Of a stretch of DNA of 64,000 bases, positions 9,575 to 17,679 are shown piece by piece. The position numbers were made by a program, and so were the translations under genes. The notes beneath the pieces were generated by a model. That model ran no database searches and was not told the origin of the DNA. It saw only the letters and a program-made list of their open reading frames with translations. Source of the stretch: Burkholderiales bacterium (GTDB lineage: Bacteria > Pseudomonadota > Gammaproteobacteria > Burkholderiales > Burkholderiaceae_C); NCBI GenBank assembly GCA_016703325.1, contig JADJCH010000001.1:124001-188000 (forward strand). The letters run 5' to 3'. How positions within the stretch are numbered: the first letter of the stretch is position 1; the number at the start of each line of letters is the position of its first letter.

Positions 9575-10645
9575 ATGTACGCCCCCCTCCAGAACGACAC
9601 CCTGCTGCGTGCTCTGCGCCGCCAACCCACCGAACACACACCGATCTGGCTGATGCGCCAGGCCGGACGCTACCTGCCGGAGTACCGCGCCACCCGAGAA
9701 CGTGCCGGCAGCTTCATGGGCCTGGCGATGAACCGGGACTACGCCACCGAGGTGACGTTGCAGCCGCTGGAACGTTACCCGCTGGATGCCGCCATCCTGT
9801 TCTCCGACATCCTGACCGTCCCGGATGCGATGGGGCTGGGTCTGAGTTTTGCGGCGGGTGAAGGTCCTCGCTTCGCCAGCCCGGTGCGCGATGAGGCTGC
9901 CGTGAGGGCCCTTGAGGTGCCGGACATGGCCAAACTGCAGTACGTCTTCGACGCGGTCACGTCGATCCGGCGTGCGCTGCACGGACGGGTGCCGTTGATC
10001 GGCTTCTCCGGCAGTCCGTGGACCCTGGCCTGCTACATGGTCGAGGGCGGCGGCAGCGACGACTACCGACTCGTCAAGTCGATGATGTACAGCCGACCGG
10101 ACCTGATGCACCGCATCCTCGCAGTCACGGCCGATGCGGTGGCGGCCTATCTGAATGCGCAGATCGAAGCGGGCGCGCAGGCGGTCATGATCTTTGACAG
10201 CTGGGGTGGGGTACTGGCCGATGGACCGTTCCAGACCTTCAGCCTGGCCTACACACGAAAGGTGCTGGCGGGATTGAAGCGCGACCAGGATGGGGAACAC
10301 ATCCCCCGCATCGTCTTCACCAAAGGCGGCGGCATCTGGCTCGAAGAGATCGCTGCCAGCGATACCGATGCGGTCGGTCTGGACTGGACCATGGACCTGG
10401 GCCGTGCGCGCCGCCTGGTGGGCCACAAGGTGGCGTTGCAGGGCAATCTGGATCCCTGTGTGCTCTTTGCCGCGCCCGAGCAGATTGCTGCCGAAGCCCG
10501 TCGCGTGCTGGACAGTTTTGGTCCCCACCCAGGCCATGTGTTCAACCTGGGCCACGGCATCAGCCAGTTCACGCCCCCGGAGTCGGTGACGGCCCTGGTC
10601 GAGGCGGTGAGGACCCACTCTCGCGCCCGGTGTGCTGCCGCTTGA
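9575..10645 (+). CDS. hemE: Uroporphyrinogen decarboxylase
   Basis: This 356-residue cytoplasmic enzyme decarboxylates the four acetate side chains of uroporphyrinogen III to give coproporphyrinogen III in haem synthesis. The signature PIWLMRQAGRYLPEYR contains the substrate-binding arginines, and the essential aspartate is in AAILFSDILTVPDAMGLGL. GFSGSPWTLACYMVEGGGS and FNLGHGISQFTPPESV are also typical. The ATG at 9575 matches the family start. There is no clear ribosome-binding site before it, which fits the closely placed promoter. Confidence 0.97.
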   Translation: MYAPLQNDTLLRALRRQPTEHTPIWLMRQAGRYLPEYRATRERAGSFMGLAMNRDYATEVTLQPLERYPLDAAILFSDILTVPDAMGLGLSFAAGEGPRFASPVRDEAAVRALEVPDMAKLQYVFDAVTSIRRALHGRVPLIGFSGSPWTLACYMVEGGGSDDYRLVKSMMYSRPDLMHRILAVTADAVAAYLNAQIEAGAQAVMIFDSWGGVLADGPFQTFSLAYTRKVLAGLKRDQDGEHIPRIVFTKGGGIWLEEIAASDTDAVGLDWTMDLGRARRLVGHKVALQGNLDPCVLFAAPEQIAAEARRVLDSFGPHPGHVFNLGHGISQFTPPESVTALVEAVRTHSRARCAAA

Positions 10646-11000
10646 GTCGGGGGCTGCGCGGGCCCGGATGGATCTCCTGGCTGCACTGAACTGGGGCTGA
10701 TCTGCCTCAGTTATCCCCAGCTCCCGATGAGCGACAACCCGCCCCCGACACCACGTCGGGGCCCTTCCGCAAGGTTGAATCCGCCGCCCGGAATGTGCTA
10801 AGTCGTTGATCTGCAAAAAGGCTGGGGCTGCTCAAGTCTTGGGCAATCCAACTTCCGGCCTTGTGTGACAACACCTTGACACCCCAGTTCTCAGCTTGCC
10901 CACAAAGTTATCCACAGGATCCGTGGACAGGTCGAAAAACCCGTTTGCAATCATCGACTTGTCTGCACAACCGAGAAGTCGCCTGAGCTTGTCGGGCTAA
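10646..11000. other. Intergenic region hemE-priA
   Basis: This 355-base stretch has no credible gene. It holds a perfect DnaA-box-like nonamer (10908-10916), a near match TTATCCCCA at 10711-10719, and an isolated TTGACA at 10876-10881 without a good partner at -10. The priA promoter should lie here, but I could not place it convincingly. Confidence 0.6.
10908..10916 (+). promoter_or_regulatory. DnaA-box-like site upstream of priA
   Basis: TTATCCACA matches the strict DnaA box exactly and lies 85 bases before priA. A single box can be chance. Its place before a replication-restart gene makes DnaA control of priA possible. Confidence 0.35.
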
Positions 11001-13169
11001 ATGGATCCGACCCAGGCCCCCATATCCCCCGCGAACGAGGGGGGCGCGCCCATCCATGTTCCGGTGCTCGTGGCTTTGCCCAGGCACAGCGGGGTGGAGG
11101 AGGTGCTCGACTACCTTCAGCCCGCCGAACTGGGGCCACGGAGGCTCGCGCCCGGCACGCTCGTGCGGGTGCCGTTGGGACGGCGCGTGGTGACCGGTCT
11201 CGTCTGGCAATCGACGACGGACGCGAACCGTCCCCCAGTTTCCGAACTGCGCAGCCTCGCCGAAGTCCTGCCCCAGCTCCCGCCGCTGCAGGACGCCTGG
11301 CGAAGCCTGCTGCAGTTCGCTGCCGGCTACTACCAGCGCGCGCCGGGAGAGCTGGCCATGGCGGTGTTGCCTGCCCAACTGAAGGAGCTGGATGGCATTC
11401 AGTTGCAGCGCCGCTTGAAGAAGCTGGACCGCAGCCTGAGCGCATCGAATCCCCTGCCGGCCCATGCGGTCGTTCAGGCGGAATCGGCGGACGCCCCACC
11501 GGCCCTGCCCGCTCTGTCGCCCCAACAGGCCCAGGTGCTGGAGGAGTTGAACCGCTCGCCTTCGGGCACCTGCCTGCTGCACGGCGTCACAGGCAGCGGC
11601 AAAACGGAGGTTTACCTGCGCGCAGCCGAGGCCGCTCTGTCGCGCGGACAGCAGGTGCTGGTGCTGGTGCCGGAGATCAATCTCACACCGCAACTCGAGG
11701 CCCGCTTTGCGGCGCGTTTTCCGCGGCAGCGGATGGTCAGTCTGCACAGCGGTCTGACCCCCCCACAGCGTCTGCAGAACTGGCTGGCGGCCCATACCGG
11801 CCGGGCAGAACTGCTGCTCGGCACCCGCATGGCGGTCTTTGCCTCGCTTCCACGGCTTGGACTCATTGTGGTCGACGAGGAGCACGACCCCTCGTACAAG
11901 CAACAGGAGGGGGCGCGGTACTCGGCCAGGGACCTGGCCGTCTACCGCGGTCGACTGGAGTCATTGCCGGTCCTGCTGGGATCGGCCACCCCCTCGCTCG
12001 AGACCTGGCTGAATGCGACGCCAGCGCCTGCCGGCCTCGGTCGTTACCAGCGGTTGGCCATGTCGCAACGCATCGGTGACGGTGCCCTGCCCCGGGTCCG
12101 GCTGCTGGATCTGGAGCGCTACTGTGCCCAGCACGGCCGCCAGGCCCTGCGGGACAAGCCGGTGGCGCCCGCGCTGCTGCAGGCGCTGCGGGACAGGCTG
12201 GAGCGGGGCGAACAAAGTCTCTTGCTGTTGAATCGCAGAGGCTACGCACCCGTCTTGCACTGTCCCAGCTGCGGCTGGAAAAGCGGCTGCCCGCACTGCA
12301 GCGCCTGGCGGGTTTTCCACAAGCTCGATCGCAGCCTGCGCTGCCATCACTGCGGCTTCAGCGAGAGGGTCCCGCTGCGTTGTCCGCAGTGTGGTGATCC
12401 GGACATTCAACCGGTGGGCCGCGGCACCGAGCGGCTGGAGGAGCAGCTTTCCGCCCTGCTGCCCGAGGCCCGCATCGGCCGCATCGACGCGGACACCACC
12501 CGCACCCGCGGCAGTCTGGAAACACAGCTGGCCGCCGTCCACGAGGGGGCAGTGGACGTCCTGATCGGCACGCAGATGGTGGCCAAGGGCCACGACTTCC
12601 GTCGCATGACCCTGGTGGCGGCCGTCAATGCCGATTCGGCGCTCTTCTCCAGTGACTTCCGAGCCCCGGAGCGCCTGTTTGCGCTGCTGATGCAGGCCGC
12701 AGGACGTGCTGGAAGAGACGCCCGTCAGGCGGCCCGCAGCGAGATGTGGATCCAGACCTGGCACGCTGCGCACCCGCTCTACCTGGCCCTGCAGGCCCAT
12801 GACTACGAAGCCTTTGCCCGCAGCCAGCTGCTGGAGCGGCGCGCTGCCGGACTGCCGCCCTACACCTGCCTGGCGCTGCTGCGCAGCGAGGCGCGCGATC
12901 AGGCGGCGGCGCTGGGTTTCCTGCAGAAGGCAGCGATGCAGGCCAGGGCGCTGCTGCCCCAGGGGATCGAGCTGCAGCTGTATCCACCGGTGCCGGCGGC
13001 CCTGCAGCGGGTGGCCAATGTGGAACGGGCGCAGATGCTGATCGAGTCGCCTCACCGTGCCGTGCTGCAGCGGTTTCTGGCCGTCTGGCTTCCTCGCCTG
13101 CAGGAGGGCAATGCCGGCGAAACCCGGGTGTTGCGCTGGGCGGTGGATGTCGATCCGCAGTCGATCTGA
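11001..13169 (+). CDS. priA: Primosomal protein N' (replication restart helicase PriA)
   Basis: This 722-residue superfamily 2 helicase recognises stalled forks and reloads the replisome. It has an N-terminal DNA-binding region, P-loop HGVTGSGKTEVYL near residue 195, the DEEH box in LIVVDEEHDPSYKQQEG, and the zinc region with four cysteine pairs (HCPSCGWKSGCPHC, then RCHHCG and RCPQCGD). The helicase C-terminal motifs LIGTQMVAKGHDF and QAAGRAGR follow. The ATG at 11001 gives a normal length. Confidence 0.96.
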   Translation: MDPTQAPISPANEGGAPIHVPVLVALPRHSGVEEVLDYLQPAELGPRRLAPGTLVRVPLGRRVVTGLVWQSTTDANRPPVSELRSLAEVLPQLPPLQDAWRSLLQFAAGYYQRAPGELAMAVLPAQLKELDGIQLQRRLKKLDRSLSASNPLPAHAVVQAESADAPPALPALSPQQAQVLEELNRSPSGTCLLHGVTGSGKTEVYLRAAEAALSRGQQVLVLVPEINLTPQLEARFAARFPRQRMVSLHSGLTPPQRLQNWLAAHTGRAELLLGTRMAVFASLPRLGLIVVDEEHDPSYKQQEGARYSARDLAVYRGRLESLPVLLGSATPSLETWLNATPAPAGLGRYQRLAMSQRIGDGALPRVRLLDLERYCAQHGRQALRDKPVAPALLQALRDRLERGEQSLLLLNRRGYAPVLHCPSCGWKSGCPHCSAWRVFHKLDRSLRCHHCGFSERVPLRCPQCGDPDIQPVGRGTERLEEQLSALLPEARIGRIDADTTRTRGSLETQLAAVHEGAVDVLIGTQMVAKGHDFRRMTLVAAVNADSALFSSDFRAPERLFALLMQAAGRAGRDARQAARSEMWIQTWHAAHPLYLALQAHDYEAFARSQLLERRAAGLPPYTCLALLRSEARDQAAALGFLQKAAMQARALLPQGIELQLYPPVPAALQRVANVERAQMLIESPHRAVLQRFLAVWLPRLQEGNAGETRVLRWAVDVDPQSI

Positions 13170-13195
13170 TCCCGCCGACCCTGAGGCCCCACGAT

Positions 13196-14026
13196 TCAGA
13201 GGCGTCGGTGCTCCAGCGCGGGAAGGCGTTGCCGCAGCTCGCGTTGGCGAGCCAGGTCCACCGTCGCCAACACCACGCCTTCGCCCTGCGCCTGCTGAGC
13301 CAGAACCTGACCCCAGGGGCCCACCACCATCGATTGGCCCCAGGTGCGTCGACCATTCTCATGCAGCCCCCCCTGCGCGGGCGCCAGGACGTGGCACTGG
13401 TTCTCCACCGCGCGGGCGCGCAGCAGCAGCTCCCAATGAGCCTCGCCGGTGGGGTGGGTGAAGGCGGCGGGCACCACCAGCAGGTCACAGGGTGGATGCA
13501 TCAGCGCCCGGTACAGCTCCGGGAAGCGCAGGTCATAACACACCGACAGTCCCACCCGCAGGTGGGTACCGGCGCGGTCGATGCAGTCGAAGGCGACCGG
13601 CCCGGCTGTCCCGGCCTGCAGTGTGGCCGCCTCGTCGTAGCGGCGTTCGCCATCGTCGAACCGGAACAAATGGATCTTGTCGTAGCGTGCCGCCAGCCGG
13701 CCCTGCGGGTCGAACACCAGACAGCTGTTGTGCACCCGCCCGGCATCGCCCTCGATTCGCAAGGGCAGCGTGCCACCGATCAGCCAGATGCCATGCTGGC
13801 GGGCCCAGCCCGACAGCGCGGCCTGGATCGGCCCGTTTGCTACTGGCGTGGTTGACTCTGCCGCCGCAAGCTTGTCGCGGTCGCGGTGCCCCATCAGGCA
13901 GAAGTACTCCGGCAGGGCGACGAGTTCCGCGCCGCATTCCGCTGCTTGCGCAATCAGGGCGGCCGCCTGCCGCAGGTTGGTCTGGACATCGGGGCCGGAC
14001 ACCATCTGAACTGCTGCCACCTTCAC
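13196..14026 (-). CDS. Carbon-nitrogen hydrolase (nitrilase/Nit family amidase)
   Basis: This 276-residue member of the nitrilase superfamily has the catalytic Glu in ELVALPEYF, Lys in YDKIHLFRFDDG and Cys in GLSVCYDLRFPELYR. The pattern is closest to the Nit branch, whose members hydrolyse deaminated glutathione or other omega-amides in the cytoplasm. The start is a GTG with AGGAG six to seven bases upstream; the longer open frame upstream lacks family residues. It converges on priA and diverges from glnE. The exact substrate is an inference from family. Confidence 0.85.
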   Translation of the reverse strand: MKVAAVQMVSGPDVQTNLRQAAALIAQAAECGAELVALPEYFCLMGHRDRDKLAAAESTTPVANGPIQAALSGWARQHGIWLIGGTLPLRIEGDAGRVHNSCLVFDPQGRLAARYDKIHLFRFDDGERRYDEAATLQAGTAGPVAFDCIDRAGTHLRVGLSVCYDLRFPELYRALMHPPCDLLVVPAAFTHPTGEAHWELLLRARAVENQCHVLAPAQGGLHENGRRTWGQSMVVGPWGQVLAQQAQGEGVVLATVDLARQRELRQRLPALEHRRL

Positions 14027-14253
14027 TTGAATCTCCTGCTCGGGATCACCCGCCCCGCGGGCATGGGGTCGTACCGATCGACAGTATCCACACACCGGAC
14101 TGACCGTGCGCAAGCGTTCGATACTGGCGGCCCGGCACACTGGGATCAGGTCAGGGTCAGTCAGGTGAGGCAGCATGGCCGCATCGAGAGGCCGCCTGCA
14201 ACGCAGCTGTTCCCACCGACCCGATGCCGCAGCCCATGCGCGAGGACTCCAAG

Positions 14254-17028
14254 ATGAATGACGTGTGGAAACCGTCCGCGGACACCACCGCTCCCTCACC
14301 CCCGGCGGCTGAGGCCGACCATTCACGTTATGTGCAGCGCGTGCGACGGGTGCACGGTGGTCGCCTGGATCTGCTGGCGGCCGGGCCTCCCGGCAGCGGC
14401 AGCATCGCCGAACTGATCGATGTGCTGGTGGGACAAGGCCGCGCGCTGCCGGCGGCGCTGCGCATAGCGCGCCAGCTGGTGATGGAGCGGCTCGTGGTCC
14501 TCGACGTCGAGCAGCAGGCTTCGGTCGAAGTGGTCACCCGGGCGATGACCGAATTGGCCGAAGTGACGCTGGACCGTGCGGTCAGTGCCGGTCGCGCCGA
14601 GTTGGACGAGCGCCATGGCGAACTGGTGGGCGAATCGGGCGGGCCGATCGACTTCTGGGTGGTCGGCATGGGCAAGCTCGGTTCGCGCGAGCTGAATGTC
14701 TCCTCCGACATCGACCTGATCTATGTGTACGAAGAGGAGGGCGAATCCAGAGGGCGTGCCGATGGCCGCGGCGTCATCAGTGCGCACGAGTACTTTGCCC
14801 AGCTCAGCCGCCGGCTGCAGGCCCTGATCGGTGATGTGACGGAGGACGGCTTCGTTTTCCGCATGGACCTGGCACTGCGTCCCAACGGCAACTCCGGCCC
14901 GCCCTCGGTGAGCCTGGCGATGCTGGAGGAGTACTTCCTGGTCCAGGGCCGGGAGTGGGAGCGCTTTGCCTGGCTGAAGAGCCGGGTGGTGGCGCCGCGT
15001 GCTTCGGTTCTTTCCGGACGCGCCAAGGCGCTGGGGGATGTGGTGACCCCCTTCGTCTATCGCCGCTACCTGGACTATGGGGTCTTCGAGGGGCTGCGCC
15101 AGCTGCACCGGAAGATCCGCGACGAGGCCAACCGCCGCGCCGCCGGACGGCCGGAGCGGGCCAACGACGTCAAGCTCTCGCGCGGGGGCATCCGTGAGAT
15201 CGAGTTCATCGTGCAGCTGCTGCAGGTGGTGCGCGGTGGACATTTCCCGCAGTTGCGCACCCGCCCGACCCTCAAGGCGCTGCAGCGTCTGGCGTCGGTG
15301 GGGCTGATTCGACCGGAAGCGGCCGACAGGCTGGCCGATGCCTATGTCTTCCTGCGTCGCGTCGAGCACCGCATCCAGTACCTCGACGATCAGCAGACCC
15401 ACCTGCTGCCCACTGCCGATGGCGATCTGAACTGGATTGCCCGATCGATGGGCCTGACCTGCACCGCAGACGCCTGCGAGCTGCTGGACCAACTCTGTGC
15501 GCACCGGGAGTTTGTCGCCACCGAATTCGACAGCCTGCTGCACGACGGACGCACACCTCAGCGCAGCGGCCCCGGTGGCTGCAAGGGCTGCGGGGGGGGG
15601 GCGCTGGGACTGGAATCGCCCGCCCTGTTCGATGGCCTGTCACCCGAGTTGACGCAGCGACTGCGCCACTTTGTCGAGTTGCCCAAGGTGGCCGCGCTGC
15701 GGGAGGACTCCCGCCAGCGGCTGGCCCGGCTGTTCAAGCGGGCCCGCCAGATGTGCGATGAGGGGGCCGTGCCCGAGGGTGAACTGGCCCTGCAGCGCTT
15801 CATCGACTGGCTGGAGCCGCTGCTGCGCCGGGAAAGCTACCTGGCACTGTTGTCCGAGCGCGCCCGGGTTCTGGAACGGCTGCTGCGCCTGCTGGTGCTG
15901 GCCCGTTGGCCGATGCGCTACCTGATGCAGCATCCGGCCGTGATCGACGAGCTGGCGGATGCGCGCCTGAACCACGAACGCTTCGACCCTGCCGGCTTCC
16001 GTTGCGATCTGGAGGAGCGGCACGAAGGCTGGGTCCGCTCCGGCGAGGCGGACGAAGAGCAGTTGCTCGATACCCTGCGGCGAGTCCATCAGGCCGAGAC
16101 CTTCCGCACCCTGGTGCGTGACGTGGAGGGCGAAATCAGCGTGGAACAGGTCGCCGACGACCTGTCGGCGCTGGCCGATGCCACCCTGAACTGTGCGCTG
16201 GGCTGGGCCTGGCAGCACCTGCGCCAACGCCACCGCGACGAGCCCCAGTTCGCGGTGATCGCTTACGGCAAGCTGGGCGGCAAGGAGCTGGGTTACGGCA
16301 GCGATCTGGACATCGTCTTCCTCTACGACGACGAGGACGATCGGGCCGGGGAGGCCTATGCCGCTTTTGCCCGCAAGGTCATCACCTGGTTGTCGCTGCG
16401 CACCTCTGCCGGCGCGCTCTACGAGATCGACACCGCGCTGCGGCCCAACGGCAACTCCGGCCTGCTGGTGACCTCGATGGAGTCCTTCGAGCGCTACCAG
16501 CTTGGCCGCGGCAGCAACACCGCCTGGACCTGGGAGCACCAGGCCATCACCCGGGCGCGCTGGTGCGCCGGCGCTGCGCGGCTGGCCGAACGATTCGAGG
16601 CGGTGCGCCGGGCGGTGCTCTGTGCGCCCCGGGATGCCCGGGCGCTGCGCGAGGAGATCCATGCCATGCGCGACAAGGTGCGTCAGGCCAACCCGGTGCG
16701 TGCGGGGCGTTTCGACGTCAAGCACAGCCCCGGCGGCATGATGGATGCCGAGTTCGCCGTCCAGTGGCTGGTGTTGACGCAGAGTGCGGCCCACCCGGGC
16801 ATGCAGGAAAACCACGGCAACATCGCCCTGCTGCAGCGCGCCGAGGCGTTGGGCATCCTGCCCGCCGGGGTGGGGTCGGCCGCTGCAGACGCCTACCGCG
16901 AGTTGCGCCGTGCCCAGCACCGTGCTCGCCTGGACGAGTCGAGCGCAACCTGGGAACTCGCACAGCTGGGTGAGCTGGCCGCCCATCGGGATGCGGTGCT
17001 GGCGCTGTGGCGCTGCGTCTTCGACTGA
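14254..17028 (+). CDS. glnE: Bifunctional glutamine synthetase adenylyltransferase/deadenylase
   Basis: This 924-residue two-domain enzyme adjusts glutamine synthetase activity in response to PII. It has two nucleotidyltransferase modules: VVGMGKLGSRELNVSSDIDL with its Asp-x-Asp pair (deadenylase half) and IAYGKLGGKELGYGSDLDIV (adenylyltransferase half). Each is followed by the LRPNGNSG motif. I favour the ATG at 14254 because AGGA lies seven bases before it; another ATG at 14224 is in frame. A run of ten G residues (15592-15601) encodes a Gly-rich linker between the halves. Its 3' end overlaps the next gene by 22 bases. Confidence 0.96.
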   Translation: MNDVWKPSADTTAPSPPAAEADHSRYVQRVRRVHGGRLDLLAAGPPGSGSIAELIDVLVGQGRALPAALRIARQLVMERLVVLDVEQQASVEVVTRAMTELAEVTLDRAVSAGRAELDERHGELVGESGGPIDFWVVGMGKLGSRELNVSSDIDLIYVYEEEGESRGRADGRGVISAHEYFAQLSRRLQALIGDVTEDGFVFRMDLALRPNGNSGPPSVSLAMLEEYFLVQGREWERFAWLKSRVVAPRASVLSGRAKALGDVVTPFVYRRYLDYGVFEGLRQLHRKIRDEANRRAAGRPERANDVKLSRGGIREIEFIVQLLQVVRGGHFPQLRTRPTLKALQRLASVGLIRPEAADRLADAYVFLRRVEHRIQYLDDQQTHLLPTADGDLNWIARSMGLTCTADACELLDQLCAHREFVATEFDSLLHDGRTPQRSGPGGCKGCGGGALGLESPALFDGLSPELTQRLRHFVELPKVAALREDSRQRLARLFKRARQMCDEGAVPEGELALQRFIDWLEPLLRRESYLALLSERARVLERLLRLLVLARWPMRYLMQHPAVIDELADARLNHERFDPAGFRCDLEERHEGWVRSGEADEEQLLDTLRRVHQAETFRTLVRDVEGEISVEQVADDLSALADATLNCALGWAWQHLRQRHRDEPQFAVIAYGKLGGKELGYGSDLDIVFLYDDEDDRAGEAYAAFARKVITWLSLRTSAGALYEIDTALRPNGNSGLLVTSMESFERYQLGRGSNTAWTWEHQAITRARWCAGAARLAERFEAVRRAVLCAPRDARALREEIHAMRDKVRQANPVRAGRFDVKHSPGGMMDAEFAVQWLVLTQSAAHPGMQENHGNIALLQRAEALGILPAGVGSAAADAYRELRRAQHRARLDESSATWELAQLGELAAHRDAVLALWRCVFD

Positions 17029-17636
17029 GCGAGCTGCGCCGTGCCGCGCCCTGGCTGGGGGTGGCGCTGTTGCTGGGTGGCCCGGCGCTGCTGCTGCAGC
17101 CGGCCGACCCGTTGGCGCTGAGGTTGCTGACCTGGCGCCCGGAGCGTGTGCTGGACGAACCCTGGCGCTGCTGGAGTGCGGCCTGGGTGCACCTGACGCC
17201 CGAGCACCGCTGGATGGACCTGGTGGCGCTGGGGGCGGTTGCGCTGGGCGGGGCCTGGGCCCGCCTGCCGCGACAGGCCGCCTGGGCCTGGGCGGCCGCC
17301 TGGCCTTTGCTGCATCTGAGCCTGCTGCTGCAGCCGACGTTGCGTTCCTACGCTGGTTTGTCCGGGGCGGTGCTGGCCGGTCTGGCGGTCTGGGCCATCG
17401 TCTGGGCGGCCGACCGCCAGCGGCCCTCCAGGCAGCGGCTCATCGGCCTGGCACTGGGCCTGGCTCTGCTGCTGAAGATCGCCTGCATCGACCAACCCTG
17501 GGCGAGGGTGCTGTACCGGCCGGAAGGCGGCGGGTTCGATGTGGCGCCGCTGGCGCATGCCGCCGGCGTGTTCTGGGGCGGGCTGCTGGGTCTGTTGGGC
17601 CTGCTGGCCGCGCGGGAGCGGCGCCCCGGCAAATGA
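17007..17636 (+). CDS. Rhomboid-family membrane protease, probably rhombosortase
   Basis: This 209-residue protein has about six membrane segments. The rhomboid nucleophile motif appears as SYAGLSGAVLAGL, and a histidine in PLAHAAGVFWG near the C-terminus could complete a Ser-His dyad. The short length and the RCWSAAWVHLTPEHRWMDL segment resemble rhombosortases, which cleave GlyGly-CTERM tails of surface proteins. No such target gene is in the window, so the rhombosortase subtype is an inference. The GTG start inside the end of glnE implies coupled translation. Confidence 0.7.
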   Translation: MALRLRLSELRRAAPWLGVALLLGGPALLLQPADPLALRLLTWRPERVLDEPWRCWSAAWVHLTPEHRWMDLVALGAVALGGAWARLPRQAAWAWAAAWPLLHLSLLLQPTLRSYAGLSGAVLAGLAVWAIVWAADRQRPSRQRLIGLALGLALLLKIACIDQPWARVLYRPEGGGFDVAPLAHAAGVFWGGLLGLLGLLAARERRPGK

Positions 17637-17679
17637 TCGCGGCCAGGATCGGCCGGAACCGGCTGCGGGGAGGGCTCGG

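Noticed and set aside
7535..10816. Very long open frame on the minus strand opposite atpD, atpC and hemE
   Set aside because: It mirrors the codon structure of well-supported plus-strand genes and shows no protein motif. In high-GC DNA such antisense frames are expected.
10646..11000. A replication origin near the DnaA box
   Set aside because: There is only one perfect box, no AT-rich unwinding region and no dnaA/dnaN/gidA neighbours.
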